Assembly (NCBI GenBank): GCA_030018435.1
Contig: JASEEY010000003.1
Location: 1-64,000, forward strand
Source of the DNA: Methanocellales archaeon
GTDB taxonomy: Archaea > Halobacteriota > UBA148 > JAUWXC01
DNA: 64,000 bases
Direction: 5' to 3'
Shown here: in pieces, positions 17,046 to 25,860 of the stretch
How positions within the stretch are numbered: the stretch's first letter is position 1
How the letters are laid out: the number at the start of each line of letters is the position of its first letter
Position numbers and translations under genes: made by a program
The notes under the pieces: generated by a model
Told to the model about the DNA's origin: nothing
Seen by the model: only the letters and a program-made list of their open reading frames with translations
Databases searched by the model: none

Positions 17046-17943
17046 CTCTTCCAACCTCTAGCATTCTATCTAATGCCTGCTTCGCCCTCACACGTATATC
17101 TTCCGGTATGGTGATTTTGTGCTCCATATTTTCCAGCGCGTTCACTATTTTGTCCAATGTGTTCACCTTCATGCTAGGGCAGATAGCACGATCAGACGCA
17201 GGATAAAATCTTTTGTCAGGATTTTCCCTGCGCAGGCGATACAATATGCCGGTCTCGGTACCGATGATGAACTCTTTTGCCTTTGATCTCTTCGCATACC
17301 TGATCATACCATCTGTGCTGAACGCTTTATCTGCTATCTCTATCACTTCCTGTCTACACTCAGGATGCACGAGTATCTCCGCTTCAGGACGTCTCGCCTT
17401 AGCCAACAGAACCTCGCCCTTCAGGATGAAATGATGACTCGGACAGTACCCTTCCCATGGTATGATCGTCTTGTCCGTGTGTGCCGCCACGTATAATGCA
17501 AGGTTCTTGTCGGGGACGAAGATGATTTCATCCTCTTTCAGCGAATTCACGACTTTTATCGCATTCGATGATGTGCAGCATATGTCGCTCTCTGCCTTGA
17601 CCTCAGCGGTTGTGTTTACATAACACACAACAACTGCATCAGGATATTTCTCTTTCTCCGCGCGCAGCGATTCTGCAGTTATCATCGCCGCCATGGGGCA
17701 TTTTGCGCTCAACTCTGGAAGCAGAACCATTTTATCCGAGCACAGAATAGCGGCGCTCTCGGCCATGAAATCCACGCCACAGAACACGATTACATCGGCA
17801 TCGCTCTTCGCGGCTTTCTGGCTTAAGCCAAGAGAATCGCCTTTATAATCGGCTATATCCTGCACCTCACCTATCTGATAATTGTGCGCGAGTATGATCG
17901 CGTTCCTTTCTTCCTTTAATTCCTTTATCCTATCTTGTAGCAT
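17038..17943 (-). CDS. nadA: Quinolinate synthase
   Basis: 301 aa. A [4Fe-4S] enzyme joining iminoaspartate and dihydroxyacetone phosphate to quinolinate in de novo NAD synthesis. The cluster Cys residues fall in [16 protein letters not shown] and [35 protein letters not shown] and the TEtG region ([14 protein letters not shown]) are typical. ATG at 17943 is chosen because GAGGAG sits 7 bases upstream; a GTG at 17979 is possible. It works with nadX and nadC next door, though nadX lies upstream on the same strand and nadC is divergent. Confidence 0.95.
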   Translation of the reverse strand: MLQDRIKELKEERNAIILAHNYQIGEVQDIADYKGDSLGLSQKAAKSDADVIVFCGVDFMAESAAILCSDKMVLLPELSAKCPMAAMITAESLRAEKEKYPDAVVVCYVNTTAEVKAESDICCTSSNAIKVVNSLKEDEIIFVPDKNLALYVAAHTDKTIIPWEGYCPSHHFILKGEVLLAKARRPEAEILVHPECRQEVIEIADKAFSTDGMIRYAKRSKAKEFIIGTETGILYRLRRENPDKRFYPASDRAICPSMKVNTLDKIVNALENMEHKITIPEDIRVRAKQALDRMLEVGRGD

Positions 17944-18044
17944 GCGTACTCCTCGGTTGCGCTCTCCTTGGTCGTACACTAATTAAGATTGTTGAATTAA
18001 AGAGTTTCTGGATGATATGAAAAATCCTCATCGGAAAAAGGGCT

Positions 18045-18860
18045 TCACGTCCCAATTTGGATCGGCTCGGCGATCTTTTTCAAGGTGGCGATTGCGGATA
18101 GCGCAGCCAGGTAACTCGTCTTCGGATTGCTCGGCGATGGAACGTTTTCAACCCTCGTTTCAAACCTGCCGAAGTCCCCTTCTACGAGAATTTCGTGAAC
18201 GTTTCTCCTCAGCGCGGGGTCTGCTACGATGCGCACCTTCGTCTGTTTAGCGCCTATACCGGCAATGCTCAGCGTAGCCGCCACATTTACGTTGAACGGA
18301 AATCCTTTTACTGCCTCTTCAGCGCTTCCTTCGAACAAGATGGTAGCCTTTTTTAACGTGCTCAAATCTATATTATGTTGTACAACATACGGCGCACCTT
18401 CCAGCGATGCAGGTGGCTTTCTGGTGGTGAGCGTAACCGAGTTAATCCTCGCCATCGAGGCGGATTTTAACCCGTCCAACCCAACGATCGCGCCGGATGG
18501 CAGGTATACTTTACAATTATTTTTACGTGCCAACTCCCTGATCTGGCGTAGCAATCCCTCATCGGTCAGCGCACCAACGCTCATGATCATGACGTCCTTG
18601 CCCTTGCCGAGCGCGGGTATCACCACCTCCTTAACCGCAAACTGGGATGCACATTCCACCACCAAATCCACGGCATCTATTAACTCTGGAGCGCTCATAG
18701 CACTTGGCTTCACGTGCTCTAACGAATTAGCTAGTTCCTTTGCCGATTCGAGGTCGCGATCCAATAGTGCTACTAGGGTGGCGTTGATAATGCCCCTATC
18801 GAATGCCTTACAAATCTCCCCGCCGATGGCACCACAGCCAACTATTCCTACTTTAATCAT
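18045..18860 (-). CDS. nadX: L-aspartate dehydrogenase
   Basis: 271 aa. It oxidises aspartate to iminoaspartate with NAD(P) and so replaces the FAD oxidase NadB in this archaeon. N-terminal Rossmann motif IKVGIVGCGAIGGEIC, VECAS substrate region, SGAIVGLDGLKSA, and the C-terminal family block GFPFNVNVAATLSIAGIG ending near NPKTSYLAALSAIATL. ATG at 18860 is preferred to the TTG before it. With nadA (downstream) and nadC (divergent, about 50 bp away) it gives the complete aspartate-to-NaMN route in 2.7 kb. Confidence 0.94.
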   Translation of the reverse strand: MIKVGIVGCGAIGGEICKAFDRGIINATLVALLDRDLESAKELANSLEHVKPSAMSAPELIDAVDLVVECASQFAVKEVVIPALGKGKDVMIMSVGALTDEGLLRQIRELARKNNCKVYLPSGAIVGLDGLKSASMARINSVTLTTRKPPASLEGAPYVVQHNIDLSTLKKATILFEGSAEEAVKGFPFNVNVAATLSIAGIGAKQTKVRIVADPALRRNVHEILVEGDFGRFETRVENVPSPSNPKTSYLAALSAIATLKKIAEPIQIGT

Positions 18861-18909
18861 CAAGGAAACTAATATATCTGAAGTATGAAATTGTTACGGT
18901 GAAATTGTG

Positions 18910-19719
18910 ATGCCAGACTTGGAGCGATTTCTCAAGGAAGACATTGGTTCCGGAGACATTTCTGGAGCAGTGGTTCCGGACGTTCATGTTAAAGCGCACA
19001 TCAAGGCCTGTGAGGACGGTGTTCTGGCCGGACTTGAGGAGGCAAAGCAGGTATTCAAGCATTTTGGACTGGAGGTACGAGCGGTGTTTGACGATGGTGC
19101 CGAGATCAAGAATGGCGACATCGTCCTAGAGATAAGTGGAAATGCTAGATCTATCCTTGCAGCGGAGAGGGTGGCGTTGAACATCCTGGGCAGGATGAGC
19201 GGTATTGCTACCCTGACCAGAAAGTGCGTCCAAAGAAGTAAGGGTACTACAATCGCTGGCACGAGAAAGACCACACCTGGATTTAGGGAATTTGAGAAAA
19301 AGGCCATTATGCTCGGCGGAGGGTATCCGCACAGGTATAGCTTGGCGGAAGCCGTATTGCTCAAGGACAATCACATTGCGGTAGCAGGATTGGAAAACGC
19401 AATCGAAAGTGCGAAGAGGATGTATCCCAAGAAAGAAATCGAGGTGGAGGTCGACAACGTTGAGGATGCTGTTAAGGCAGCACAACTTGGCATCGATATG
19501 ATAATGTTTGATAACATGAGCCTAAATGAGATCAACGATGCGATTGGATTGCTAAAAGAAAAAGGTCTGCGCAAAAATGTGAAACTTGAAGCTTCCGGTG
19601 GAATCACGCTTGACAATTTAGATGCTTATGCGAATACGGGCGTGGATATGATTTCGATGGGCATGCTCACGCATTCTGCGAGATGGCTGAATTTCAGTTT
19701 GATAATATCGCAGGTCTGA
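18910..19719 (+). CDS. nadC: Nicotinate-nucleotide pyrophosphorylase (carboxylating)
   Basis: 269 aa. It converts quinolinate and PRPP to nicotinate mononucleotide. Markers: EDIGSGDISG at the N-terminus, RVALNILGRMSGIATLT, AGTRKTTPGFREFEKKA, GGYPHRYSL, LKDNHI, and the barrel segments EVEVDNVEDA, DMIMFDNM and EASGGI. ATG at 18910 has GGTGA 8 bases upstream; GTG 18907 directly before it is the alternative. Divergent from nadX over a short shared promoter region. Confidence 0.95.
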   Translation: MPDLERFLKEDIGSGDISGAVVPDVHVKAHIKACEDGVLAGLEEAKQVFKHFGLEVRAVFDDGAEIKNGDIVLEISGNARSILAAERVALNILGRMSGIATLTRKCVQRSKGTTIAGTRKTTPGFREFEKKAIMLGGGYPHRYSLAEAVLLKDNHIAVAGLENAIESAKRMYPKKEIEVEVDNVEDAVKAAQLGIDMIMFDNMSLNEINDAIGLLKEKGLRKNVKLEASGGITLDNLDAYANTGVDMISMGMLTHSARWLNFSLIISQV

Positions 19720-19729
19720 AATCTGCGAG

Positions 19730-21094
19730 TTAAAAAACGCTGATGTATCTGTCGATTTCCCATTTATGTACCTGCGCCCTGTATGCGCTCCACTCTGCCT
19801 GCTTGGCATCGATGAAACGCTCGTAGATGTGCTCGCTTAATGCGGATTTAATTACTTCATCTTTAGCAAGCTCGTCCAGCGCTTCAGCAAGACTCTTTGG
19901 AAGCATTTTGATGCCCAGACTCTCCCTTTCCTTGGGAGACATCGCAAATATGTTCTTATTAACTGGCTCACCAGGGTCGATCTTGTTCTTGATACCATCC
20001 AATCCCGCTTTTAGCATCACCGATATAGCCAGATAAGGATTGCACGCCGGGTCCGGACTTCGCAGCTCCGCTCTTGTTCCTACTCCTCTGCGTGCAGGCA
20101 CTCTTACTAATGGGGATCTGTTCTGCTCTGACCAGGCGATGTATACTGGCGCTTCGTATCCTGGTACGAGTCGCTTGTACGAGTTGACCAATTGGTTTGT
20201 GATTGCCGTGTATCCCCTTGCATGCGCCAGCAATCCACCGATATAATATCTGGCAACATCGCTCAGTTGGTACGACGCGTTAGGGTCATAGAACGCATTC
20301 TTGCCGTTCTTGAACAGGGACTGGTGTGTGTGCATTCCAGAGCCGCATTCCCCAAAGAGCGGTTTTGGCATGAACGTCGCGTGCAGACCGTGTCTTTGTG
20401 CGATGATCCTGACCACGAACTTTAACGTCACCAAGCGGTCCGCTGTTGTAAGTGCGTCTGCATGCTTGAAATCGATCTCGTGCTGGCCTGGGGCAACCTC
20501 ATGGTGAGATGCCTCGATCTCAAACCCCATCTCCTCCAAGGTGAGGACTGTATCTCGCCTTGCGTTTTCGCCCAAATCCACTGGAGAAAGGTCAAAATAG
20601 CTTCCTTGGTCGTGCGTTTTTGTGGTCACGCCTCCATTTTCATCCCTCAGAAAGAGGAAGAACTCCGCCTCTGGACCCACGTTCATCGTAAATCCCAACT
20701 TTTCAACCTCTTTCAGCACGTTTTTCAGATTGTTTCTCGGGCAACCCTTGAATGGCTTACCGTCGGGATTGTACACATCGCATATCAGTCGTGCAACTGT
20801 GACGTTGTTTGATTTCCAAGGAAAAATGGTAAAAGTGGACGGCTCTGGCTTCAGATACATGTCGGATTCCTCGATTCGTACGAAGCCCTCGATGGAGGAG
20901 CCATCAAACATCAATTCCCCGGCCAGTGCCTTCTTTAGTTGCGAGATGGGGATAGCAACGTTTTTCACGATGCCCATGATGTCCGTGAACTGTAGCCTAA
21001 CGAATCTGACGTCATGTTTTTCTACCAACCCATATATTCTATCTACAGCTTTTGCACTCACGCGTATCACTCTACCAATGAATTGAACTCTCAC
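19730..21094 (-). CDS. glnA: Glutamine synthetase type I
   Basis: 454 aa from GTG 21094; internal GTG codons at 21070 and 21061 are also possible, the last giving [16 protein letters not shown] with GAGTGAT upstream. It forms glutamine from glutamate and ammonia. Family elements: [23 protein letters not shown], the metal-binding EAEFFLF, NAxxxE-type [36 protein letters not shown], and NRSPLVRVP. The adenylylation loop of bacterial beta-type GS (NLYDLPPEE-type) is not visible. It lies 24 bp after hisF, so it is the last gene of a gltB-hisF-glnA unit. Confidence 0.95.
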   Translation of the reverse strand: MRVQFIGRVIRVSAKAVDRIYGLVEKHDVRFVRLQFTDIMGIVKNVAIPISQLKKALAGELMFDGSSIEGFVRIEESDMYLKPEPSTFTIFPWKSNNVTVARLICDVYNPDGKPFKGCPRNNLKNVLKEVEKLGFTMNVGPEAEFFLFLRDENGGVTTKTHDQGSYFDLSPVDLGENARRDTVLTLEEMGFEIEASHHEVAPGQHEIDFKHADALTTADRLVTLKFVVRIIAQRHGLHATFMPKPLFGECGSGMHTHQSLFKNGKNAFYDPNASYQLSDVARYYIGGLLAHARGYTAITNQLVNSYKRLVPGYEAPVYIAWSEQNRSPLVRVPARRGVGTRAELRSPDPACNPYLAISVMLKAGLDGIKNKIDPGEPVNKNIFAMSPKERESLGIKMLPKSLAEALDELAKDEVIKSALSEHIYERFIDAKQAEWSAYRAQVHKWEIDRYISVF

Positions 21095-21118
21095 TATATG
21101 ATATTTACTAAAAGTGGT

Positions 21119-21928
21119 TCATATCTTGATAGGGATGCCCTTTGCCCTTAGATATTCCTTCGCCTCTTTAATCGTATATTTACCATAGTGGAATATGCTT
21201 GCAGCCAGGCAGGCATCCACTCCACTGACGAAGGCTTCATACATGTGCTCCAGGTTGCCGCATCCACCTGATGCGATCACAGGTATATCAACCGCCTCTG
21301 CTATCGCCTTGGTGATGGGAATATCATATCCGTCTTTAGTTCCGTCTCTATCTTTAGAGGTGAGTAAGATCTCACCCGCACCAAGCTTTTCCACCTCTAA
21401 CGCCCACTGGATCGCATCCTTTCCCGTTGATGTCTTCCCCCCATAGATGACGACATCATACCACGCCTTGCCTCCATCTTCGAGTTCTATCATCGTTTTG
21501 TTCTCTGCCTTGGTAAAAACCCGCTTGCAGTCGATCGCGGCCACCACTCGCTCAGAACCAAACATTTTTGCAGCATCTCTTATCAACCTAGGACTTTTGA
21601 CCGCGGCGGTATTAATGCCCGCTTTGTCTGCTCCAGCATCAAAGACTTTTCTGAAATCGTCCAAATTCCTTATCCCGCCTCCAACACACAGCGGAATTGA
21701 AATTTGCTCTGCTATTTTTCTCAACATATCGATCATCATCTCTCTCCCCTCAGTCGATGCAGTGATATCCAAGAAAACGAGCTCATCCGCCCCTTCTTTG
21801 TCGTACTTCCTTGCAAGTTCGATCGGATCGCCGGCGTATTTGAGTTCTTCAAATTCCACACCTTTGACCACTACAGCGTCCCCCTTTTCATCAAGCGTAG
21901 TGTCTAAGCAAGGAATGATTTTTTTCAT
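21119..21928 (-). CDS. hisF: Imidazole glycerol phosphate synthase, cyclase subunit
   Basis: 269 aa (beta/alpha)8 barrel. It cyclises PRFAR with ammonia delivered by HisH, giving IGP and AICAR. The two catalytic Asp are visible in [20 protein letters not shown] and [16 protein letters not shown]. Phosphate-binding glycines are in CVGGGIRNL and [12 protein letters not shown]. It lies between gltB and glnA on the same strand, so histidine synthesis, a glutamine consumer, may be coexpressed with nitrogen assimilation. hisH is not in the window. Confidence 0.96.
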   Translation of the reverse strand: MKKIIPCLDTTLDEKGDAVVVKGVEFEELKYAGDPIELARKYDKEGADELVFLDITASTEGREMMIDMLRKIAEQISIPLCVGGGIRNLDDFRKVFDAGADKAGINTAAVKSPRLIRDAAKMFGSERVVAAIDCKRVFTKAENKTMIELEDGGKAWYDVVIYGGKTSTGKDAIQWALEVEKLGAGEILLTSKDRDGTKDGYDIPITKAIAEAVDIPVIASGGCGNLEHMYEAFVSGVDACLAASIFHYGKYTIKEAKEYLRAKGIPIKI

Positions 21929-21965
21929 CTTTTATCATACCCTTTTACAATAACGAAAAGGAGAA

Positions 21966-23558
21966 CTAGCCGAGAATGCTCTCCATCACGTCGTTCTCGA
22001 CGTCTTCGATAGTGGGGATGTCAGTTACTTTGCTCGCCCTTTCTGATAGGGCTGCAATGTCGTTCCTGCTCAGCAACTCTAACTTCCATTTTCTCACGCC
22101 CGCCATCAGCTGCTTTAGACCGACGCCAATCCTGTCATGGAAGTAGGTGTACAGACCGATGGCGCCCCAAGGAATCTTCTTTATGTCCTCTCCAAACCTC
22201 CTCTCTAACTCGGTGGTTGCGATGAAGAATTGCTCTGGTCTGCTGCCATACAGGGTCGCAAATTTGGCAGGCAATTTGTCTTCTTCGGCCAACCTCACGT
22301 AATGATTTGATTTCATAACCGCAGTTATTGGAGCTCTGGCCATAGCAATGGCCTTCACGTACGGTCCATCTTCAAAACCGCTCATGGCTATGGATTTGAA
22401 TATTTGTGTTTCATTGATGAAACCACCAGCCATCGCGATATCCGGTATATGTCTCCCTTTCTTCTTGAGCAGTTCTATAGCCCGTAAAACTTGAGCCTCC
22501 AGATAAACGGTGGGCGTAGATGCCTCGTTCATCATGGGAACCGGGCTCATTCCAGTTCCTCCACCAGCTCCATCAAACGTCACCATATCTATTTTTGCTT
22601 CCGAGGCGAGCTTCATGGTGAGTGCGACCACCGCAGGACGATATGCACCCGTCTTCAGAAAAACGCGCTTAACACCCTGCTTTCTTAGCCAATCAACGTC
22701 CGCCAGGAAATCCCTTTCTTTCACCATGCCGATCCTGCTGTGTCGCTCGAAGGAGTCGAAGACTTTTTCATTAAAGGCCCTTTGCACATCCCTGTCCTCT
22801 GGATCTGGCCAAACGATGTACCCCCTTTTTTTCAGCATTATCGCCTTTTCCAGATCCCTTACCCTTACTTCGCCTCCTATTGCTTTAGCTCCCTGCCCCC
22901 ATTTTCTTTCGATGGTATCGACGCCTAATTTTGATACTGCATAGATGTCAACACCACCCCTTTGGTCCTCGACATTTGTCTGAACGACTACATCTCCGTG
23001 CTTTTCATCCCAAAACTCCCTGTACTTGTCAACCCTGTACCTCAAATCGTCAGAGTGAGTTACCTTCCCCTTGGAATCATATCTTGTGGAAGAATCCATC
23101 CCACATACGTTTTCGCCTATCACCATCACCGTTCCTGATATAGCCGCTCCCACTGCCAAGCCATCCCAATTTCGCTTGGCCACTTCCGTAGAACCGAGTC
23201 CGGGGATGGTCACCGGTAGTTCGATTGGAATTCCTCCCGCAGAGCTTTTTATATCCACTGCGGGGAATAGCGCTTTATCAGAGTCTGCCTCTATTCCTTT
23301 CGCACCGACGACATCAACCAATATCTGAAAGTGAGACCAGTCCAATCCATAATCCTTGTTTGATGCCTGCGTGCTCGTGCCGAATTCTTCTGGATCAGGA
23401 TAAAGAACCTCCCTGCCCCTAAATGCGGACTTGCCTATTTCACAAAGGGTAACACATCCTTCTATGCATATTGGGCACATTCCACTTGTGGGGGATATAT
23501 CGCGGGTCCTTATCGACGTGCCAGTCGTGGATCTTGCGTTTGCATATATGTCGGCCAT
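21966..23558 (-). CDS. gltB: FMN-binding glutamate synthase-family protein
   Basis: 530 aa. It matches the central FMN/Fe-S synthase domain of glutamate synthase as a free-standing archaeal protein without an amidotransferase domain. A four-Cys cluster near the N-terminus (CPICIEGCVTLC, residues 27-38) suggests an added Fe-S site. Barrel elements: FDGAGGGTGMSPVPMMNEASTP (FMN/phosphate loop) and IAMAGGFINETQIFKSIAMSG. The usual central 4Fe motif of GltS is less obvious, and the related N-methylglutamate-type synthase MgsC is an alternative. It leads hisF and glnA; an NrpR-type palindrome lies about 85-98 bp upstream. Confidence 0.8.
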   Translation of the reverse strand: MADIYANARSTTGTSIRTRDISPTSGMCPICIEGCVTLCEIGKSAFRGREVLYPDPEEFGTSTQASNKDYGLDWSHFQILVDVVGAKGIEADSDKALFPAVDIKSSAGGIPIELPVTIPGLGSTEVAKRNWDGLAVGAAISGTVMVIGENVCGMDSSTRYDSKGKVTHSDDLRYRVDKYREFWDEKHGDVVVQTNVEDQRGGVDIYAVSKLGVDTIERKWGQGAKAIGGEVRVRDLEKAIMLKKRGYIVWPDPEDRDVQRAFNEKVFDSFERHSRIGMVKERDFLADVDWLRKQGVKRVFLKTGAYRPAVVALTMKLASEAKIDMVTFDGAGGGTGMSPVPMMNEASTPTVYLEAQVLRAIELLKKKGRHIPDIAMAGGFINETQIFKSIAMSGFEDGPYVKAIAMARAPITAVMKSNHYVRLAEEDKLPAKFATLYGSRPEQFFIATTELERRFGEDIKKIPWGAIGLYTYFHDRIGVGLKQLMAGVRKWKLELLSRNDIAALSERASKVTDIPTIEDVENDVMESILG

Positions 23559-23642
23559 TTTTTTACCTCATAAAATGATTAATGTTAACTCTAATGTTAT
23601 TTTCGTATTTTGTCTTAATAGTTATTCTTTCTTTTCTCCATC

Positions 23643-23656
23643 GGAATTTAATTTCC
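23643..23656. promoter_or_regulatory. Predicted NrpR operator (GGAA-N6-TTCC)
   Basis: A palindrome of the form GGAA-N6-TTCC lies alone in the divergent region between gltB and nrpR. This is the consensus described for NrpR operators of nif and glnA genes in Methanococcus. Its place next to nrpR itself and ahead of the gltB-hisF-glnA unit makes regulation of one or both directions likely. Binding has not been tested here. Confidence 0.65.
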
Positions 23657-23714
23657 TTTCTGCCCGCTATTTTACGTCTTCTATTATAAATCTTGTGGTT
23701 CTAAATTGCCGATA

Positions 23715-23723
23715 CTTATATAT
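23715..23723 (+). promoter_or_regulatory. TATA box of nrpR
   Basis: CTTATATAT is centred about 28 bases before the nrpR ATG. With normal archaeal spacing transcription would begin almost at the ATG, so nrpR would be leaderless; no Shine-Dalgarno sequence is seen in front of the ATG, in agreement. Confidence 0.6.
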
Positions 23724-23746
23724 GCACTTGCTTCATAATTGCATTT

Positions 23747-24745
23747 ATGCCCAATGAGCAGAAACTGCTCGATATTTTGAGCATTCTCCATGACAGCAAA
23801 GAACCCCTCGGTGCAACTGTTATCGCCAGAAGACTTGAAAGTATGGGATATGACATTGGCGAGCGAATGGTTCGGAACTACTTGCAGATACTCGACAAAA
23901 AACGCTTCACGAAGAAGGTTGGACGGAAAGGAAGGGTGATAACGGCAGAAGGAGTGACAGAACTCAAAGCAGAAAGGGTTCACGAGAGATTGGGCTTTGT
24001 CAAGGCAGTGATTCAGGATTTAACATACCAGGTAACCTACGATCCCATTATACATGATGGCGATATCGTCGTAAATTGTACTTGGTTGAACGCCGATGAC
24101 GTAAAAAAAGCTCTCAGCACACTAAAACTCGTGTATGAAAAAGGCTGGATGATTAGCCCTTTGGTAAAAGTTCTTTTGGAGGGTGATGAGTTGGAAGGAA
24201 ACGTTATACCCACGGGCAAGGCAGCACTCCTAACTGTGTGTAGCATGAGCATCGACGGAATCTTGGTGAACGCCGGCATCCCCACAGATCCGATTTATGG
24301 CGGAATCGTAGAGGTAAGAAGCAATACACCCGAGCGATTCGTGGAGATAATCAGATTCGATGGATCTTCTCTTGATCCGCTGGAGTTGTTCTTGGCAAAG
24401 GGCATGACAAGCATCCTTAAGGTGGTAGAAACCGGGAGGGGGAAAGTACTGGCTAATTATAGAGAGATCCCGGCATCATCGCGTGATGAGGCCATGCGCC
24501 TCCTTGACGATATCAGCGAACACTTCGGCGGCATTCTGATGGTTGGCGAACCAGAGGAAAAAGTTCTCGGGCTCAGCGCTTCGCAGAGAAAATGTGGCAT
24601 TGCTATGCTCGGAGGGTTAAATCCCATTGCAGCAATGGAAGAGGCGGGAGTATCCACGAGGACCGAAGCAATTCACGGATTGATGCCCATTAAGACGATG
24701 AAACATATAGAAGAGGTGGTCCGATCTATCTCACAGCCCTTCTAG
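23747..24745 (+). CDS. nrpR: NrpR nitrogen-responsive transcriptional repressor
   Basis: 332 aa: an N-terminal winged helix (KLLDILSILHDSKEPLGATVIARRLESMGYDIGERMVRNYLQILDKKRF, residues 5-60) followed by one NrpR effector domain (about 85-330) that in the family senses 2-oxoglutarate. Methanococcus NrpR has two effector domains on one chain. Here there is one, as in the Methanosarcina arrangement where NrpRI pairs with a separate NrpRII. No second copy is in the window. Divergent from gltB-hisF-glnA, its probable target. The 3' end overlaps convergent dcd by 20 bp. Confidence 0.93.
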   Translation: MPNEQKLLDILSILHDSKEPLGATVIARRLESMGYDIGERMVRNYLQILDKKRFTKKVGRKGRVITAEGVTELKAERVHERLGFVKAVIQDLTYQVTYDPIIHDGDIVVNCTWLNADDVKKALSTLKLVYEKGWMISPLVKVLLEGDELEGNVIPTGKAALLTVCSMSIDGILVNAGIPTDPIYGGIVEVRSNTPERFVEIIRFDGSSLDPLELFLAKGMTSILKVVETGRGKVLANYREIPASSRDEAMRLLDDISEHFGGILMVGEPEEKVLGLSASQRKCGIAMLGGLNPIAAMEEAGVSTRTEAIHGLMPIKTMKHIEEVVRSISQPF

Positions 24746-25142
24746 AATCCTGATATTTTCCCCTATACACTTCGCTCGGCGTCTTTACCTGAATCAGGAG
24801 CATCTGGACTATTCTCTCACCCTTCTTCAACTCTATTTCCTTCTCACTCATATTGCTCAGGCAGAGCGTTAGATTTCCCCTGAATCCCGGGTCGACAAAA
24901 CCGCCGCCCAAAATAAGCCCTTTTCGCGCATATGATGACCTGGTGCGGAGAACCCCTGCAACATCAGAAGGTATCTCCACATACTCGAGTGAGGATACCA
25001 ACTTGAACGTCTTTGGCGGTATCGTGGTACTGGCTCCGACTCTAAGGTCATACGAGGCGGGCTGAAGCGATTCTTTGCCAAATGGCTCAATGACCAGATC
25101 TTTCTCCATCCTTTGCCCTATCTCTTTGCTTGATAGAATCAT
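24726..25142 (-). CDS. dcd: dCTP deaminase / dUTPase family protein
   Basis: 138 aa from ATG 25142 (MILSSKEIGQRM). Homotrimeric enzymes of this family make dUTP or dUMP from dCTP. Seen: LQPASYDLRVG, RTRSSYARKGLILGGGFVDPGFRGNLTLCLSN and the C-terminal KYQDSR. It is shorter than many dCTP deaminases (about 155-200 aa). Whether it is a deaminase, a dUTPase or bifunctional cannot be decided by eye. Reading further upstream would enter the tRNA gene on the opposite strand, which is artefactual. It feeds the dUMP pool used by thymidylate synthase at 51 kb. Confidence 0.88.
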   Translation of the reverse strand: MILSSKEIGQRMEKDLVIEPFGKESLQPASYDLRVGASTTIPPKTFKLVSSLEYVEIPSDVAGVLRTRSSYARKGLILGGGFVDPGFRGNLTLCLSNMSEKEIELKKGERIVQMLLIQVKTPSEVYRGKYQDSRRAVR

Positions 25143-25201
25143 ACACTTCTCAGCTGTTACTTTCACGCAAACTATAATAGAGCAGCGCTTGAGTATATAT
25201 C

Positions 25202-25273
25202 GGGTCTGTGGGGTAGTGGACATCCTTTCGGGCTTCGGACCCGACGACCTGGGTTCAAATCCCAGCAGATCCG
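25202..25273 (+). tRNA. tRNA-Arg (anticodon TCG)
   Basis: 72 nt without intron. The acceptor GGGTCTG pairs with CAGATCC (one G-T), the anticodon arm is TCGGG-CTTCGGA-CCCGA giving anticodon TCG (Arg, CGN codons), and the T arm is CTGGG-TTCAAAT-CCCAG with discriminator G. CCA is not encoded. T-rich TCTTTTC follows as a possible terminator. An A/T run (ACTATAATAG, about 25169-25178) lies near the expected TATA distance. The 3' end of the phosphatidyltransferase gene overlaps it antisense by 19 bp. Confidence 0.95.
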
Positions 25274-25860
25274 TCTTTTCTGACTGCAACGGCAAGCCTT
25301 TGCAGGGCGCTGATGTTGGTTAGGATGGCCAAAATTACTACCATATAGGTCAGGTAAACTCTGTCAAAGTGAGCCAGCAAAATGCCGATGCACAGCAGCG
25401 CGATTCTTTCAGCCCTCTCCACGATGCCGCCCCTCACATCTTTTCCAAGTTTATCACCCGCCGCTGCCTTTGCATACGATGTCATCATCGAGCCGAATAA
25501 AAAGATGAACGTCCAGCAGTAGACTGGAATGGCGAAATCCGGAAGGGGGCAGAACAGCAGGGCAAAGATTATCAGAAATTCCACGTACCGGTCCATCATG
25601 GTGTCCAAATAGCCACCGAGTTTTGTAACGTGCCCGGTAACCCTTGCAACCGAGCCATCGATAAGGTCAATGAACGCGGAGATGAAAAAGAAAATTCCAG
25701 CAAGCAAAAATCGGCTCGATGTTAGGAGATAAAAGGCAATGAGAGCCGGAATTAAACTGGAAAGGGTCCACTGGTTAGGAGACAGTCTTAGCCTGCTGAA
25801 GACTATTCCCACTTTGATTGAACCCCTCTCGAATTTCTCCTTGTTTTTGTAAAAGGTCAC
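25255..25860 (-). CDS. CDP-alcohol phosphatidyltransferase, probable archaetidylinositol-phosphate synthase
   Basis: 201 aa, about six membrane helices. The CDP-alcohol signature D-x2-D-G-x2-A-R-x8-G-x3-D-x3-D appears as DLIDGSVARVTGHVTKLGGYLDTMMD (about residues 65-90). It starts at GTG 25860 in a GTGA overlap with ino1, which makes inositol 1-phosphate. The pair is the known archaeal route that transfers inositol 1-phosphate to CDP-archaeol, so AIP synthase is the likely function. The stop lies inside the antisense tRNA-Arg, and the last six codons are complementary to the tRNA. Confidence 0.88.
   Translation of the reverse strand: MTFYKNKEKFERGSIKVGIVFSRLRLSPNQWTLSSLIPALIAFYLLTSSRFLLAGIFFFISAFIDLIDGSVARVTGHVTKLGGYLDTMMDRYVEFLIIFALLFCPLPDFAIPVYCWTFIFLFGSMMTSYAKAAAGDKLGKDVRGGIVERAERIALLCIGILLAHFDRVYLTYMVVILAILTNISALQRLAVAVRKDGSAGI

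Noticed and set aside
25143..25295. 51-residue N-terminal extension of dCTP deaminase
   Set aside because: It reads antisense through tRNA-Arg (LLGFEPRSS peptide) and family similarity begins at MILSSKEIG (25142).
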